A stretch of DNA of 23,508 nucleotides from Cyanobacteriota bacterium (GCA_027483425.1 JAIXUR010000078.1:1-23508); one strand, 5' to 3'; numbered from the stretch's first letter, positions 1 to 7,610 are shown. Notes: generated from the letters alone by a model not told the origin. Numbers and translations: made by a program.

Positions 1-1690
1 CCGCCGCCGCCGCGTTCACCTTGCCGTAGCCAAACCACTGGGAGTGGCCGTTGGCCTCGTAGGTGCCGTACTTGAGACCGAGCTGGGGATCGGGGTTGCG
101 ATCGACAATCTTGTCGGCGGTGGTCTGGAGAATTTCGCGTACCTGGCGGGCGGTGAGATTGGGGTTCACCGATAGCATCAGCCCCGCTACCCCGGCCACC
201 ACCGGGCAAGCGCTGGAGGTGCCGCCAAAGACGTTGGTGTAGTCGCTGCTGTCGTAGCCGGCCCCCTGGGTGCGATCGCTGGTGACCATGCCCAGCCCTG
301 GCAAGTACTGGTTCAGCGGAGGCCCCGTAGGCACACTGCCCACCTGGGGCAGGGCCATGTTGGGGGGCGCGTTGTTGCTAGGGGCGGCCACGGCAATGTG
401 CTCTCCCCAGTTGCTGTAGGCCGCCTTGGTGCCCAGGCTGGTGGAGGCCGACACCGCGATCACATCGGGGTGAATGGCAAACCCGCATAGCCATTTCGTT
501 GGGCCGCTGAGGGCATTTTGGGGCCACTGGGTTTCATTGATGGTGCCGCTGAGGGGACGATTGGCATTGCCCGCCGAAAATACAATCACGCAACCTTTGC
601 CGTTGCGCCCGGTAGTGGCGGCTCGGGTGAGGGCATTGGTCTGCCGCAGGGTGAGGGGAAAGTAGTTCGACGCGGGCGACCAGCTACAGACGATCACAGC
701 GGCCCCCCGGCGCACAGCTTCGTCAAACAGCTGCTCGATCGCGCCATCGTCAATGAAGCCCGTGGTGCGAATGGGCAAGAACGCGCAGCCCGGGGCAACC
801 CCGACAATGCCGATGGTGTTTTCTTCGCCGATTACCAGGCCTGCCACGGCCGTACCGTGGTTTTCGTCATCCTTCAGGGGCAATGGCACCGCATCTTTGT
901 CCTTCAGATCGAGCGGGGCCACCAGCTTGCCCACCCCCTGCAGGTCAGGATGGTTCAGATCAAAGCCGTCGTCGCTGACGGCAATGACCACCGATCGCGA
1001 GCCTCGGGTAATATCCCAGGCGGCCTCCGCTGAGATGTGCGACCCGGCCACCAGGTTGGCACCACCCCCGTGGGACAGATGCCACTGCTGGGGATAGCGA
1101 TCGTCCGTGGGGCGGTACAACCCGCCGGTTTCGATCACCAGATTGGGCTCTGCGGTCAGCACCCCGTCGAGGGCGATCAGCCGATTGGCCAGCTTCAAGG
1201 GGTTTTCGGTGGCGGCTGGCGTGGCCCGCACCACAAAGGTGTTGGGAATGCCGGCCAGGGGCTTAGCGATCGCCAGTCCCAAATTGGCCAGGGTCGACTC
1301 AATGGTTTGGGCCGCCACCGTGGGGGCAAACTGTACCGCCAGCTCCTCCGTCAGGTAGACCCAGGTCTGGGGACTGTCCACCAGTCGATAGACATGGCTG
1401 GCAAAGAGTACTGTGGGGTCTTGGCGGGCCGCCGCCAGGGTCGCTTCTAGGGTCGTTTCAGGCACCTGCCACTCCACCAGTTGCCCGCCCGCTACGGCCC
1501 GCACCGCGATCGGGTTTAGGCGCTGACGCAGGGCCTCCAAAGCCGTGGGGGCAACTAAACGGGTGCTAAACCGGTCGGGCACCTTGTCGAGGAGCAGTTC
1601 TTCGCCGCCGCGCTGCAAAATTTCTCCCCGCCAGGCACTGCGGGGGCCGCCACCATTGGGCAGTTGAGAATCGGGAAAAGCAGCCGTCAT
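1..1690 (-). CDS. S8 family (subtilisin-like) serine protease, C-terminal end outside the window
   Basis: A subtilase-type endopeptidase. The frame is open from an ATG at 1690 to the window edge, giving 563 residues with the 3' end missing. The catalytic triad is visible: Asp240 in AVSDDGFDLNHPDL, His278 in NHGTAVAGL and Ser492 in GGTSSACPVVAG, with the oxyanion-hole region FSAGNANRP between them. Residues 1 to about 200 precede the catalytic domain and contain no signal peptide or membrane segment from this start, so export is not evident. A stop codon lies in frame about 18 codons upstream, with no ATG or GTG between; a TTG four codons upstream is the only other start. It is divergent from the secreted-protein gene at 1892. 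GTSSACP replaces the usual GTSMATP but keeps the Ser. The family is certain; the substrate is unknown. Confidence 0.93.
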   Translation of the reverse strand, partial: MTAAFPDSQLPNGGGPRSAWRGEILQRGGEELLLDKVPDRFSTRLVAPTALEALRQRLNPIAVRAVAGGQLVEWQVPETTLEATLAAARQDPTVLFASHVYRLVDSPQTWVYLTEELAVQFAPTVAAQTIESTLANLGLAIAKPLAGIPNTFVVRATPAATENPLKLANRLIALDGVLTAEPNLVIETGGLYRPTDDRYPQQWHLSHGGGANLVAGSHISAEAAWDITRGSRSVVIAVSDDGFDLNHPDLQGVGKLVAPLDLKDKDAVPLPLKDDENHGTAVAGLVIGEENTIGIVGVAPGCAFLPIRTTGFIDDGAIEQLFDEAVRRGAAVIVCSWSPASNYFPLTLRQTNALTRAATTGRNGKGCVIVFSAGNANRPLSGTINETQWPQNALSGPTKWLCGFAIHPDVIAVSASTSLGTKAAYSNWGEHIAVAAPSNNAPPNMALPQVGSVPTGPPLNQYLPGLGMVTSDRTQGAGYDSSDYTNVFGGTSSACPVVAGVAGLMLSVNPNLTARQVREILQTTADKIVDRNPDPQLGLKYGTYEANGHSQWFGYGKVNAAAA

Positions 1691-1746
1691 GGGTTTGGGC
1701 AACAGCGGGAACTTTTTGGGCCCACGGCAGTCTTTGACAGGGCTAT

Positions 1747-1777
1747 GGTGAATCTATTCACCCGGGGCGATCGCCCC
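1747..1777. promoter_or_regulatory. Two adjacent palindromes between divergent genes
   Basis: GGTGAAT and ATTCACC (1747-1762) form a perfect inverted repeat with a 2-base centre. Next to it is GGGGCGATCGCCCC (1764-1777), a perfect palindrome built on the HIP1 octamer. They lie between the protease start at 1690 and the secreted-protein start at 1892, where an operator would be expected. The regulatory role is inferred only from symmetry and position. Confidence 0.35.
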
Positions 1778-1891
1778 TGCAAAGCTGCTTGCTATTTGCT
1801 CGCAACTTGCATAATGGGTGTTACGCCATATCGAGATGATAAGATACCCCAGTGTTTTTCAGTGCCATTGTCCCTACACCCCCTTTTCTTC

Positions 1892-2584
1892 ATGGTCGTT
1901 TCCCCTCGTTTTCTGCGTCACTCCCTGGGCGGTTTTGCAGCCGCTACGCTGTCTGTAGCCCTGGTTGGGGGGGTGGCTGGGGCGGCCTTGGCCCAGGCTA
2001 GCGGTGCCGACCCAGCCCGGCCCCTAAACCAAGCCACGAATTCCCTCAGCATTGCCTACGGCAAACAGCTCATGGCAGAGGCCAGTGCAGCCATTGCCGA
2101 CCAAAACTTTCCCCTGGCCGAAGAAAAGCTAAAGCTGGCTCGAGAGAGTTTTAACCAGCTTTCCACCTACTACCAAGAGCTGGCCCAAATGTTTGTGGGC
2201 GTTGACACCCTGCTCAACCGCAGCAACCGAGAAAAAGCCCTAGAAACGGCCCAGCTGCGCGATCAGGCCTCCTATCAACTGGCCCTGGTCTACCGGGCCC
2301 AGAATCAGCCTGACGATGCTGTACCGCTGCTGATGGAAATTTTGCGCAGTCAGCAACCGACCCGCGATCTGGGCCAGCGCGCCTACCAGCAGTTGTACGA
2401 ACTCGGCTTTGTCGATGCACCCTACGCTGGGCAAACCGCCACCTTCCCCGAAGAGCCCGTTGAGGAGGAGGTGATCGTTGTCCCCGAAGAGGTAATTGTC
2501 GTCCCCGAAGAGGTGATCGTCCCTGAGGCACCCATTGCCCCCGAGGCACCCACCACCCCGTCTGAAACCCTTCCTCCCATGTGA
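1892..2584 (+). CDS. Exported protein with helical repeat-like core and acidic Pro/Glu tail
   Basis: A 230-residue protein of unknown function. I chose the ATG at 1892 over an upstream start because it puts a signal peptide at the N-terminus: MVVSPRFLRH, a hydrophobic stretch, then AALAQA as a likely signal peptidase site near residues 32-36. Residues of about 50-175 are helical and resemble tetratricopeptide-type packing (AEEKLKLARESF, ASYQLALVYRAQ, DDAVPLLMEIL). From about residue 185 the chain becomes a low-complexity tail with the repeated unit EEVIVVP, ending in Pro-rich sequence. It is probably periplasmic, thylakoid-lumenal or envelope-associated. The gene is monocistronic and divergent from the protease. 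I do not recognise a named family. Confidence 0.85.
   Translation: MVVSPRFLRHSLGGFAAATLSVALVGGVAGAALAQASGADPARPLNQATNSLSIAYGKQLMAEASAAIADQNFPLAEEKLKLARESFNQLSTYYQELAQMFVGVDTLLNRSNREKALETAQLRDQASYQLALVYRAQNQPDDAVPLLMEILRSQQPTRDLGQRAYQQLYELGFVDAPYAGQTATFPEEPVEEEVIVVPEEVIVVPEEVIVPEAPIAPEAPTTPSETLPPM
2465..2524 (+). repeat. In-frame 21-bp tandem repeat encoding EEVIVVP
   Basis: Three units at 2465-2485, 2486-2506 and 2507-2524 encode EEVIVVP, EEVIVVP and EEVIVP; the last unit lacks one Val codon. Codons vary synonymously between units (GTG ATC against GTA ATT), so the peptide is better conserved than the DNA. Confidence 0.85.
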
Positions 2585-2647
2585 TATATGAGAGGCATCT
2601 AGTGCCCTTGTTACACCCACCATAGTCAGATTCAATGCCCTGCCCCT

Positions 2648-2666
2648 GGCTAATTGCTGGTTAGCC
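2648..2666. other. Small hairpin between secreted-protein gene and bolA
   Basis: GGCTAA (2648-2653) and TTAGCC (2661-2666) can pair around a 7-base loop. There is no T-tract after it, so it is a weak terminator candidate at most. Confidence 0.3.
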
Positions 2667-2745
2667 CTGGCAATATGGGGTAGGGACGTTGATTGCCCCA
2701 GTGACTCAGCCAACCCAGCTATCCATCCCACCAGGAGCCCGTGCC

Positions 2746-3000
2746 ATGATTACCCCCGACCAGGTCAGCGCCATGATTAAAACTGGCCTTCCCGACGCCA
2801 GTGTTGAGGTGCAGGATTTGACCGGCGGCGGCGACCACTACCAGGTGGTGGTGGTGTCGTCGGAGTTTAAGGGTCGTAGCCTGGTGCAGCAGCATCAGTT
2901 AGTGTACGGTGCGGTGCGGGAGGCCATGTCCTCCGAGGCGATTCATGCGCTAGCCTTAAAGACATACACTCCAGAAGACTGGGCTACCCACAGCGCCTAG
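2746..3000 (+). CDS. bolA: BolA family protein
   Basis: BolA proteins bind [2Fe-2S] clusters together with CGFS monothiol glutaredoxins and act in iron and Fe-S homeostasis; some also bind DNA. The 84-residue product has the BolA pattern: an N-terminal helix (PDQVSAMIKTGLPDASVEV), a Gly-rich strand turn (TGGGDHYQVVVVS), the FKGRSLVQQHQLVYGAV helix, and a conserved HALALKTYTPEDW end with the His and the T-Y-T-P-E-W core typical of the family. I chose the ATG at 2746 because it has AGGAG at 2733-2737; a longer frame begins at 2689 but adds non-conserved residues. It is followed 62 bases later by the glutaredoxin gene on the same strand. Confidence 0.93.
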   Translation: MITPDQVSAMIKTGLPDASVEVQDLTGGGDHYQVVVVSSEFKGRSLVQQHQLVYGAVREAMSSEAIHALALKTYTPEDWATHSA

Positions 3001-3062
3001 CCTAGTTCTTGCGTTAACGTTTTGCCCGAACTCTTTACCCCATTCTGCGGAGGCACTAGCCC

Positions 3063-3386
3063 ATGGATTCATCAGCCCAGGCAAAAATTGATCAACTCGT
3101 TAAAGACAACACCATCATGGTGTTCATGAAGGGTAATAAGCTGATGCCCCAGTGTGGCTTCTCCAACAACGTGGTGCAAATCCTAAACGTTTTGGGGGTG
3201 CCCTTCGAGACCGTGGATGTGCTGGCCGACCCAGAGATTCGCCAGGGCATCAAAGAATACTCCAACTGGCCCACCATTCCCCAGGTGTACGTCAATGGGG
3301 AGTTTGTCGGGGGTTCCGATATTCTCGTTGAGCTCTACCAAAACGGCAAGCTCCAGGAAATGGTTGAGATTGCCCTCGCCTCTTAG
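3063..3386 (+). CDS. grxD: Monothiol glutaredoxin, Grx4/GrxD type
   Basis: A CGFS-type monothiol glutaredoxin of 107 residues, the normal single-domain length. The active-site CGFS is at residues 31-34 within MPQCGFSN. The glutathione-binding features NWPTIPQVYVNGEFVGGSDI (WPT-IPQ-GGSD) follow at about residues 68-87. Such proteins carry a glutathione-ligated [2Fe-2S] cluster and pass it to targets or to BolA rather than acting as general thiol reductants. A GGAGG element sits upstream of the ATG. The bolA gene lies directly upstream, so the two partners are probably co-transcribed. The stop codon runs into a G-rich heptamer repeat. Confidence 0.96.
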   Translation: MDSSAQAKIDQLVKDNTIMVFMKGNKLMPQCGFSNNVVQILNVLGVPFETVDVLADPEIRQGIKEYSNWPTIPQVYVNGEFVGGSDILVELYQNGKLQEMVEIALAS

Positions 3387-3432
3387 GGGTTAGGGGTTAG
3401 GGGTTAGGGAAGATCCTTGACCCCTAACACCC
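3384..3432. repeat. Telomere-like TTAGGGG heptamer repeat with C-rich partner
   Basis: Starting at the grxD stop codon there are four G tracts (3386-3389, 3393-3396, 3400-3403, 3407-3409), each separated by TTA. GTTAGGG (3403-3409) can pair with CCCTAAC (3422-3428) across a 12-base loop. It resembles the short heptamer repeats (STRR type) known in cyanobacteria. It lies between two convergent genes and could act as a bidirectional end signal, although no T-tract follows it. Confidence 0.7.
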
Positions 3433-3440
3433 GTTTGCCG

Positions 3441-4475
3441 TTAGGCCGTGTAGGTTGCGCCTAGGCCGAGCGATCGCAGCCCCTTCCGATAGGCGATCGA
3501 CGTTTTATCGGCCCCAATGTGCGACTCGGCGGCCATGTCCAGAGGCAGGTCTTCGGGGTACTGGGCTTCTACCACCTCTTTGTCTTCGGCAAACACCTGA
3601 TAGTTAAACTCGTACACCGGCTCCAGGGGCATATCTTTGTCGAAGTTGCGGCAAATGGGCACAAATATCCGCGTTTTGCGGGCTGAGACGGGACTGGCTG
3701 CGTTGAGAATGCACAGTCGCCCCTCCCCCGGAAATTGCACCGTCAGCCGCGCCGTGAACGGCAGGAACACGTCAAACACCCGCAGCCACTGAAAGTCTGC
3801 CGGGGCGCGGTCTTGCAGGGCCTTAGGAAAATTGCTCACGTTGCTCAGATATTCCGCCCGCAGGCCTTGTTCGGTGGGGAAAACATCGTAGCGGGGCACC
3901 ACGGGGTTGTTGATATCGCCAAAGGTGTCGGTGTGCACCCAGGCAAAGTGGGCGACGTCTAGAAAGCCTTCCACCTGCCGTCCGGCGGCGGCTTCGATAT
4001 CCACCGCCTCGGGCAAGATTTGCTGATAGTCGGGGTCATCCCATTCGTGGAGGTCGGGCAGGGGGTACTTGTCACTGCCGCCCAGACAGGTCCACACCAG
4101 GCCGTAGGCTTCCTTGGCCGGGTAGGTTTTGAGGCATAGTTTTTTGGGGATGCTGGCCTCTGGGTTAGCGGGTATCTTGGCGCACTGGCCATCGGCGGTG
4201 TAGTGGAAGCCGTGGTACTTGCACACCAGGTAGTCACCGGCCACCCAACCCATACTGAGGGGAATACCCCGATGCAGACAAATGTCGTTGGCCACCGAAA
4301 TCCCCGCGCTGGTGCGCCAGATAACGAGGCGCTGATCCAGCAGGGTGGCGGTCACGGGCTGGTCGGTCAACTCGTGGCTAAAGGCAATGGGGTACCAGAA
4401 CGGGTAAAGCGCATCCCAGTCTGATTCGCTGAAGGTGCATCCCCTGGGGTAGGTCTGTTGGTGAGCCATGGTCAT
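3441..4475 (-). CDS. Rieske [2Fe-2S] aromatic-ring-hydroxylating-type oxygenase, terminal subunit
   Basis: An oxygenase alpha-subunit-like protein of 344 residues from the ATG at 4475. The Rieske centre is CLHRG (Cys66, His68) plus CKYHGFH (Cys85, His88). The mononuclear iron site is visible as Asp173, His176 and His181 in GFLDVAHFAWVH, the D-x2-H-x4-H arrangement of Rieske non-heme oxygenases. The catalytic domain lies C-terminal to this. No transmembrane helices are seen at the C-terminus, which argues against the pheophorbide a oxygenase/Tic55 group. An electron-donating reductase is required but none is encoded nearby. The frame also opens at a GTG at 4535, but that lies inside a tandem repeat and adds unlike sequence; ATG 4469 is a second option. 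The substrate is not deducible. It is divergent from an MFS transporter, so uptake and oxidation of one compound is possible. Confidence 0.9.
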   Translation of the reverse strand: MTMAHQQTYPRGCTFSESDWDALYPFWYPIAFSHELTDQPVTATLLDQRLVIWRTSAGISVANDICLHRGIPLSMGWVAGDYLVCKYHGFHYTADGQCAKIPANPEASIPKKLCLKTYPAKEAYGLVWTCLGGSDKYPLPDLHEWDDPDYQQILPEAVDIEAAAGRQVEGFLDVAHFAWVHTDTFGDINNPVVPRYDVFPTEQGLRAEYLSNVSNFPKALQDRAPADFQWLRVFDVFLPFTARLTVQFPGEGRLCILNAASPVSARKTRIFVPICRNFDKDMPLEPVYEFNYQVFAEDKEVVEAQYPEDLPLDMAAESHIGADKTSIAYRKGLRSLGLGATYTA

Positions 4476-4515
4476 ATCTAAAGAACATCCCGTCAGAGAT
4501 AGCAGACCCCAGCTA

Positions 4516-4583
4516 CTATCGTCTGATGTGGACACTACCGCCCAGAACGCTATCGTCTGATAAGGCCACTACCGCCCGACCGC
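4516..4583. repeat. 34-bp tandem duplication in the divergent promoter region
   Basis: Two adjacent 34-bp units (4516-4549 and 4550-4583) share 25 of their first 28 bases. Each starts CTATCGTCTGAT and carries CACTACCGCCC after a short variable GG-containing centre. The duplication lies between the Rieske oxygenase start (4475, -) and the MFS start (4647, +), where a doubled operator would act on both genes. Confidence 0.8.
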
Positions 4584-4646
4584 AAACCGCCTAGGCCTGG
4601 GCAAGGTAAAGGGGTAAGGTAAAGGCCAGACCCCACGCTTTCGGTC

Positions 4647-6116
4647 ATGACTAACCCTTCCGTGTCGATCGCCTTTCAGCAGCGCCTCGATCGCTCAGCG
4701 ATCACCCCACCGATGGTGAGGCTGTGGCTGCTGGCCGCCAGCCTGATTGCCCTAGATGGCTTTGACTTGTTCATTCTGGGGGTGGCCCTGCCCTTTTTGC
4801 GGCAAGAGCTGGGCCTGGGGCCAGCGGCGGTGGGAATGGTGGCCGCGGCGGCCCTGGTGGGTTCGCTGCTGGGATCCCTAACCCTGGGCCCGCTCACCGA
4901 TCGGGTGGGGCGTCAGCCGATGCTGGTGGCGGATGTCCTGCTCTTTGTGGTGGCGTCGGCAGGGACGGCCCTGGCCTGGAACCTATCTTCCCTGGTGGTT
5001 TTTCGTCTGTTGGTGGGGGTGGCGATTGGGGCTGACTACCCGATTAGCGTGGCCTACATTGTGGAAAATGTCCCGGCCCGCGATCGCGATCGCCTAGTGA
5101 TTGGGGCCTTTGCCTTCCAGGCGGTGGGGGCGTTGCTGGGGGCCTTGGTCGGCATTCTGGTGATGACGGGGTTCAGCACGGTCTACCCTGGCGATGACCA
5201 GCTCGCCATTCACTACGCCTGGCGCTGGATGCTGGGCGTGGGGGTGGTGCTGGCGGTGGGAGTAGCCCTGGTGCGCCTGGGGGCTGCCTTCGAGAGCCCC
5301 GCCTACCTGCTGGCCAGGGGGGAGTATACAGCGGCTTCTGAGGCGGCGACCAGGCTGCTGGGTGAGCCGGTTACCCTGGCCCCGGATGCGATCGCCTGGG
5401 AGGCCGATCCCCCGCTCTCCTACGGCGATTTGTTTGGCTCAACCTACCGCCGCCAGACCATTTTGGCTTCGGTGCCCTGGTTCTTGCAGGATATTGCCAC
5501 CTATGGCATCGGCATGTTTACCCCGGTGATCCTAGGGGCCCTTGCCTTTGCCGGGGAGCCGGGGGTACTGGGCCAAACCCTGGCCTCGGCAAAAGGCACA
5601 GCCCTGGTGGATGTTTTTTTGATGCTGGGGTTTGGGCTAGCGATCGCGCTGGTCAAGCCCCTGGGGGCGATCGCCCTACAAATCATCGGCTTTTTAGGTA
5701 TGGCCCTAGGTCTGGGGCTGCTGGCAGTCTCCGCTGGGCTTCCGGCTGGTGGCCCAGCTACCCTAGGACTGATCTTTTCAGGCTTTCTGGTGTTTAACCT
5801 GCTGATGAATGCGGGCCCCAACGCCACCACCTTCTTGCTGTCTGGGCAGGTGTTTCCAGCGGCGATCCGGGCCAGTGGGGCGGGGCTGGCGGGGGCGTTG
5901 GCCAAAGCCGGAGCCGTGCTGGGGGCCTTTGGCCTGCCCATTGTCCAGCAGACGATGGGGTTGGTGCCAACCCTGCTGCTGCTGGCGCTGCTCTGTTTGC
6001 TGGGGGCGCTGGTCACCGTTGTCTATCGCCTACCGAGCCCATCGCTATCGGTCGAGCCTTGCCCTAAGGGGTTAGCTGAGAGCGTGGAAGGGCCGCCGAC
6101 AGGGCCCCTGTGCTAA
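4647..6116 (+). CDS. Major facilitator superfamily transporter (metabolite:H+ symporter-like)
   Basis: A membrane transporter of 489 residues with about 12 hydrophobic segments. The first helix has LDGFDLFILGVALPFL, a pattern common in the aromatic-acid and phosphate H+ symporter branches. Motif A between helices 2 and 3 reads GPLTDRVGRQPM. ADYPISVAYIVENVPARDRDRL follows in helix 4 and the next loop, again as in sugar/phosphate-type MFS proteins. A long cytoplasmic middle loop (about residues 220-270) separates the halves. The sequence is very Gly/Ala/Leu-rich. The start is the ATG at 4647, with only a weak upstream AAGG. It is divergent from the Rieske oxygenase, which may act on the transported compound; that link is inference. 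The substrate is unknown. Confidence 0.93.
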   Translation: MTNPSVSIAFQQRLDRSAITPPMVRLWLLAASLIALDGFDLFILGVALPFLRQELGLGPAAVGMVAAAALVGSLLGSLTLGPLTDRVGRQPMLVADVLLFVVASAGTALAWNLSSLVVFRLLVGVAIGADYPISVAYIVENVPARDRDRLVIGAFAFQAVGALLGALVGILVMTGFSTVYPGDDQLAIHYAWRWMLGVGVVLAVGVALVRLGAAFESPAYLLARGEYTAASEAATRLLGEPVTLAPDAIAWEADPPLSYGDLFGSTYRRQTILASVPWFLQDIATYGIGMFTPVILGALAFAGEPGVLGQTLASAKGTALVDVFLMLGFGLAIALVKPLGAIALQIIGFLGMALGLGLLAVSAGLPAGGPATLGLIFSGFLVFNLLMNAGPNATTFLLSGQVFPAAIRASGAGLAGALAKAGAVLGAFGLPIVQQTMGLVPTLLLLALLCLLGALVTVVYRLPSPSLSVEPCPKGLAESVEGPPTGPLC

Positions 6117-6154
6117 GCAAAAAAAATCTGCCGGGGCACCTGGGATCGATCAGA

Positions 6155-6522
6155 TCATTTAGCAGTGGCAAGCAGACTGAGCTTTTCCAATAGCTCTTTG
6201 GCGGCTGGCTCAGAAGATGCCGGGTTTTGCCCAGTAATGAGTAGACCATCTTGCACAACATAGGGCTGCCAGTCAGCTACTTTGGAATAATTCCCTCCGT
6301 TTGCTCGGAGCATATCCTCAACCAGGAAAGGGACAATCTTAGTTAATCCGGCTGCCTGCTCCTCGGTATTGGTGAAGCCGGTTACAGCTTTACCTTGCAC
6401 CGCAGGATAGCCGTTGACTGTCTTGACGTCACGCAACACACCTGGCGCGTGACAAACTAAGGCGACTGGTTTACCCGCACCAAGCATGGCTTCGATGAAA
6501 TCTTGCAAACAAAACCTTTCAT
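6155..6522 (-). pseudogene. DJ-1/PfpI family protein, truncated remnant
   Basis: The readable part (6155-6508, 117 residues from a TTG) is the C-terminal half of a class I glutamine amidotransferase-like DJ-1/PfpI (Hsp31-like) protein, which is normally about 220 residues. The nucleophile elbow Cys is present (Cys19 in ALVCHAPGVL), as is the family ending FVEDML-type helix and ITGQNPASSEPAAKELL. The N-terminal half is absent. A good ribosome site (AAAGGAG, 6534-6528) and an ATG at 6522 lie just upstream but read in a different frame from the remnant, as expected if an internal deletion removed roughly 100 codons and shifted the frame. The nitroreductase gene lies 48 bases upstream on the same strand. 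Likely non-functional, though a short protein from the TTG cannot be excluded. Confidence 0.75.
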
Positions 6523-6570
6523 GGGGACTCCTTTAATTGCTTTAATTTTTCAACTAACATAAGTTCGACT

Positions 6571-7221
6571 CTACAAAACTTCCAGGACTTCTGATTTGAG
6601 GAATCTGACTTTTGCAAGTCCAGCATACTTGTCTGATTCCAAGCGATAGCCAGCCGCGCAAGCTACGACTGTAGTTAAGCCTTTTGCTGCCAGCCCCAAC
6701 ACCCGATCGTAATTGACAGGTTCGATTCCTTCCATCGGACAGGTATCCACACTGAGTAATGCGGCGCTGGTCATAAAGTTACCAAGTGCGATGTAAGTTT
6801 GGTTTGTTGACCATTCATTGACATGAAAACTACGCGCCCCATCAACCACGTCATTGACCATGAGATTTCGGTAGTTAGCGATCGCTTCTATCGTCCCGCC
6901 ACGCACCTCGGCAGTACGGGCAACAAACCGATCGACATGCGCCGCAGTGAGATTCTTGTGAATCGTGAATACTACATAATGCGAGCAATCAGTAACCTGG
7001 GGCTGATTCCACGACAAGGGCTTGAGCTTTTCTTTGAGTTCCGAACTGGTGATAATTAGAAATTTCCAAGGTTGCAGCCCATAGGAAGATGGTGTTAATA
7101 CTAAGGCATCTTCTAAAGCTGTCCAAATTTCTGGAGAAATTGTTTTGGTTGGATCGAATTGTTTAGTGGCATATCGCCACTTGAGATGATCCGATAGATT
7201 GGCTGTAGTGATATGATTCAC
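6571..7221 (-). CDS. NAD(P)H-dependent nitroreductase family oxidoreductase (NfsB-like)
   Basis: A 216-residue flavin (FMN) oxidoreductase of the nitroreductase fold. Family features are the N-terminal RYATKQFDP (Arg and Lys contacting FMN phosphate), the LTPSSYGLQPWKFLII segment (family S-x-G-x-QPW), and the C-terminal Gly-rich AAGYRLESDKYAGLAKVRF with a typical lid Lys-Arg-Phe. Such enzymes reduce nitroaromatics, quinones or related compounds. The start is a GTG at 7221, supported by AAAGGAA six bases upstream. A promoter with a palindrome over its -35 box lies at 7266-7299. The truncated DJ-1 gene follows on the same strand, so the two were probably one stress-response operon. Composition is more AT-rich than the flanking genes, consistent with acquisition. 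The exact substrate is unknown. Confidence 0.9.
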   Translation of the reverse strand: MNHITTANLSDHLKWRYATKQFDPTKTISPEIWTALEDALVLTPSSYGLQPWKFLIITSSELKEKLKPLSWNQPQVTDCSHYVVFTIHKNLTAAHVDRFVARTAEVRGGTIEAIANYRNLMVNDVVDGARSFHVNEWSTNQTYIALGNFMTSAALLSVDTCPMEGIEPVNYDRVLGLAAKGLTTVVACAAGYRLESDKYAGLAKVRFLKSEVLEVL

Positions 7222-7265
7222 GGAGATTCCTTTAAAGTGAGTTTGATGATTGCATGGAATCGCAC

Positions 7266-7299
7266 TAATTAAATGCCTTTAGTCAAGGAGTCAAACTCC
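7266..7299 (-). promoter_or_regulatory. Candidate sigma-70-type promoter with operator palindrome for the nitroreductase
   Basis: On the minus strand TTGACT (7294-7289) is followed after exactly 17 bases by TAATTA (7271-7266). A palindrome GGAGT-3-ACTCC (7287-7299) covers the -35 box. A GGAGT/ACTCC symmetry near the -35 is typical of MerR-family operators, but no regulator gene is encoded nearby. Confidence 0.45.
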
Positions 7300-7475
7300 A
7301 TAATCATGGTTTAATTTTCACTTGTCTCGGATTTTAGCTTAGATTTATTTTGTGTATAAATAGATACTTCCATAAATGGCTTAATATAGCCTCTACCTTT
7401 TGACTGTTCTAGCAAAAATCAGTTAAATCAAACACTTTCTGAAACAGAATTACTCTTGCCCAGGGCTATTTTATG

Positions 7476-7610
7476 GGCACTGGTCTGCTAGCAGGTGATA
7501 GATGGCTGGAAGTCTTCCCTGGTAAGCACTTTTGGGAGTTTAAAGCAATCTCTACAACCCTTACTGAACAAGGGTTGTAGAGATTGATCTTCTTTTCTGA
7601 GACCAGTGCC
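7476..7610. repeat. 135-bp element of nested inverted repeats
   Basis: Outer arms GGCACTGGTCT (7476-7486) and AGACCAGTGCC (7600-7610) are perfect complements. Inside, CAATCTCTACAACCCTT (7546-7562) pairs perfectly with its complement at 7570-7586 around a 7-base loop. The palindrome CTGCTAGCAG (7485-7494) and GGAAGTCTTCC also lie inside. It sits downstream of the desaturase stop and upstream of the nitroreductase. It could be a miniature inverted-repeat element or a strong mRNA 3' structure. No transposase is present. Confidence 0.7.

Noticed and set aside
474..1450. Several overlapping plus-strand frames opposite the protease gene
   Set aside because: The minus strand encodes a clear subtilase with complete catalytic triad across this whole stretch.
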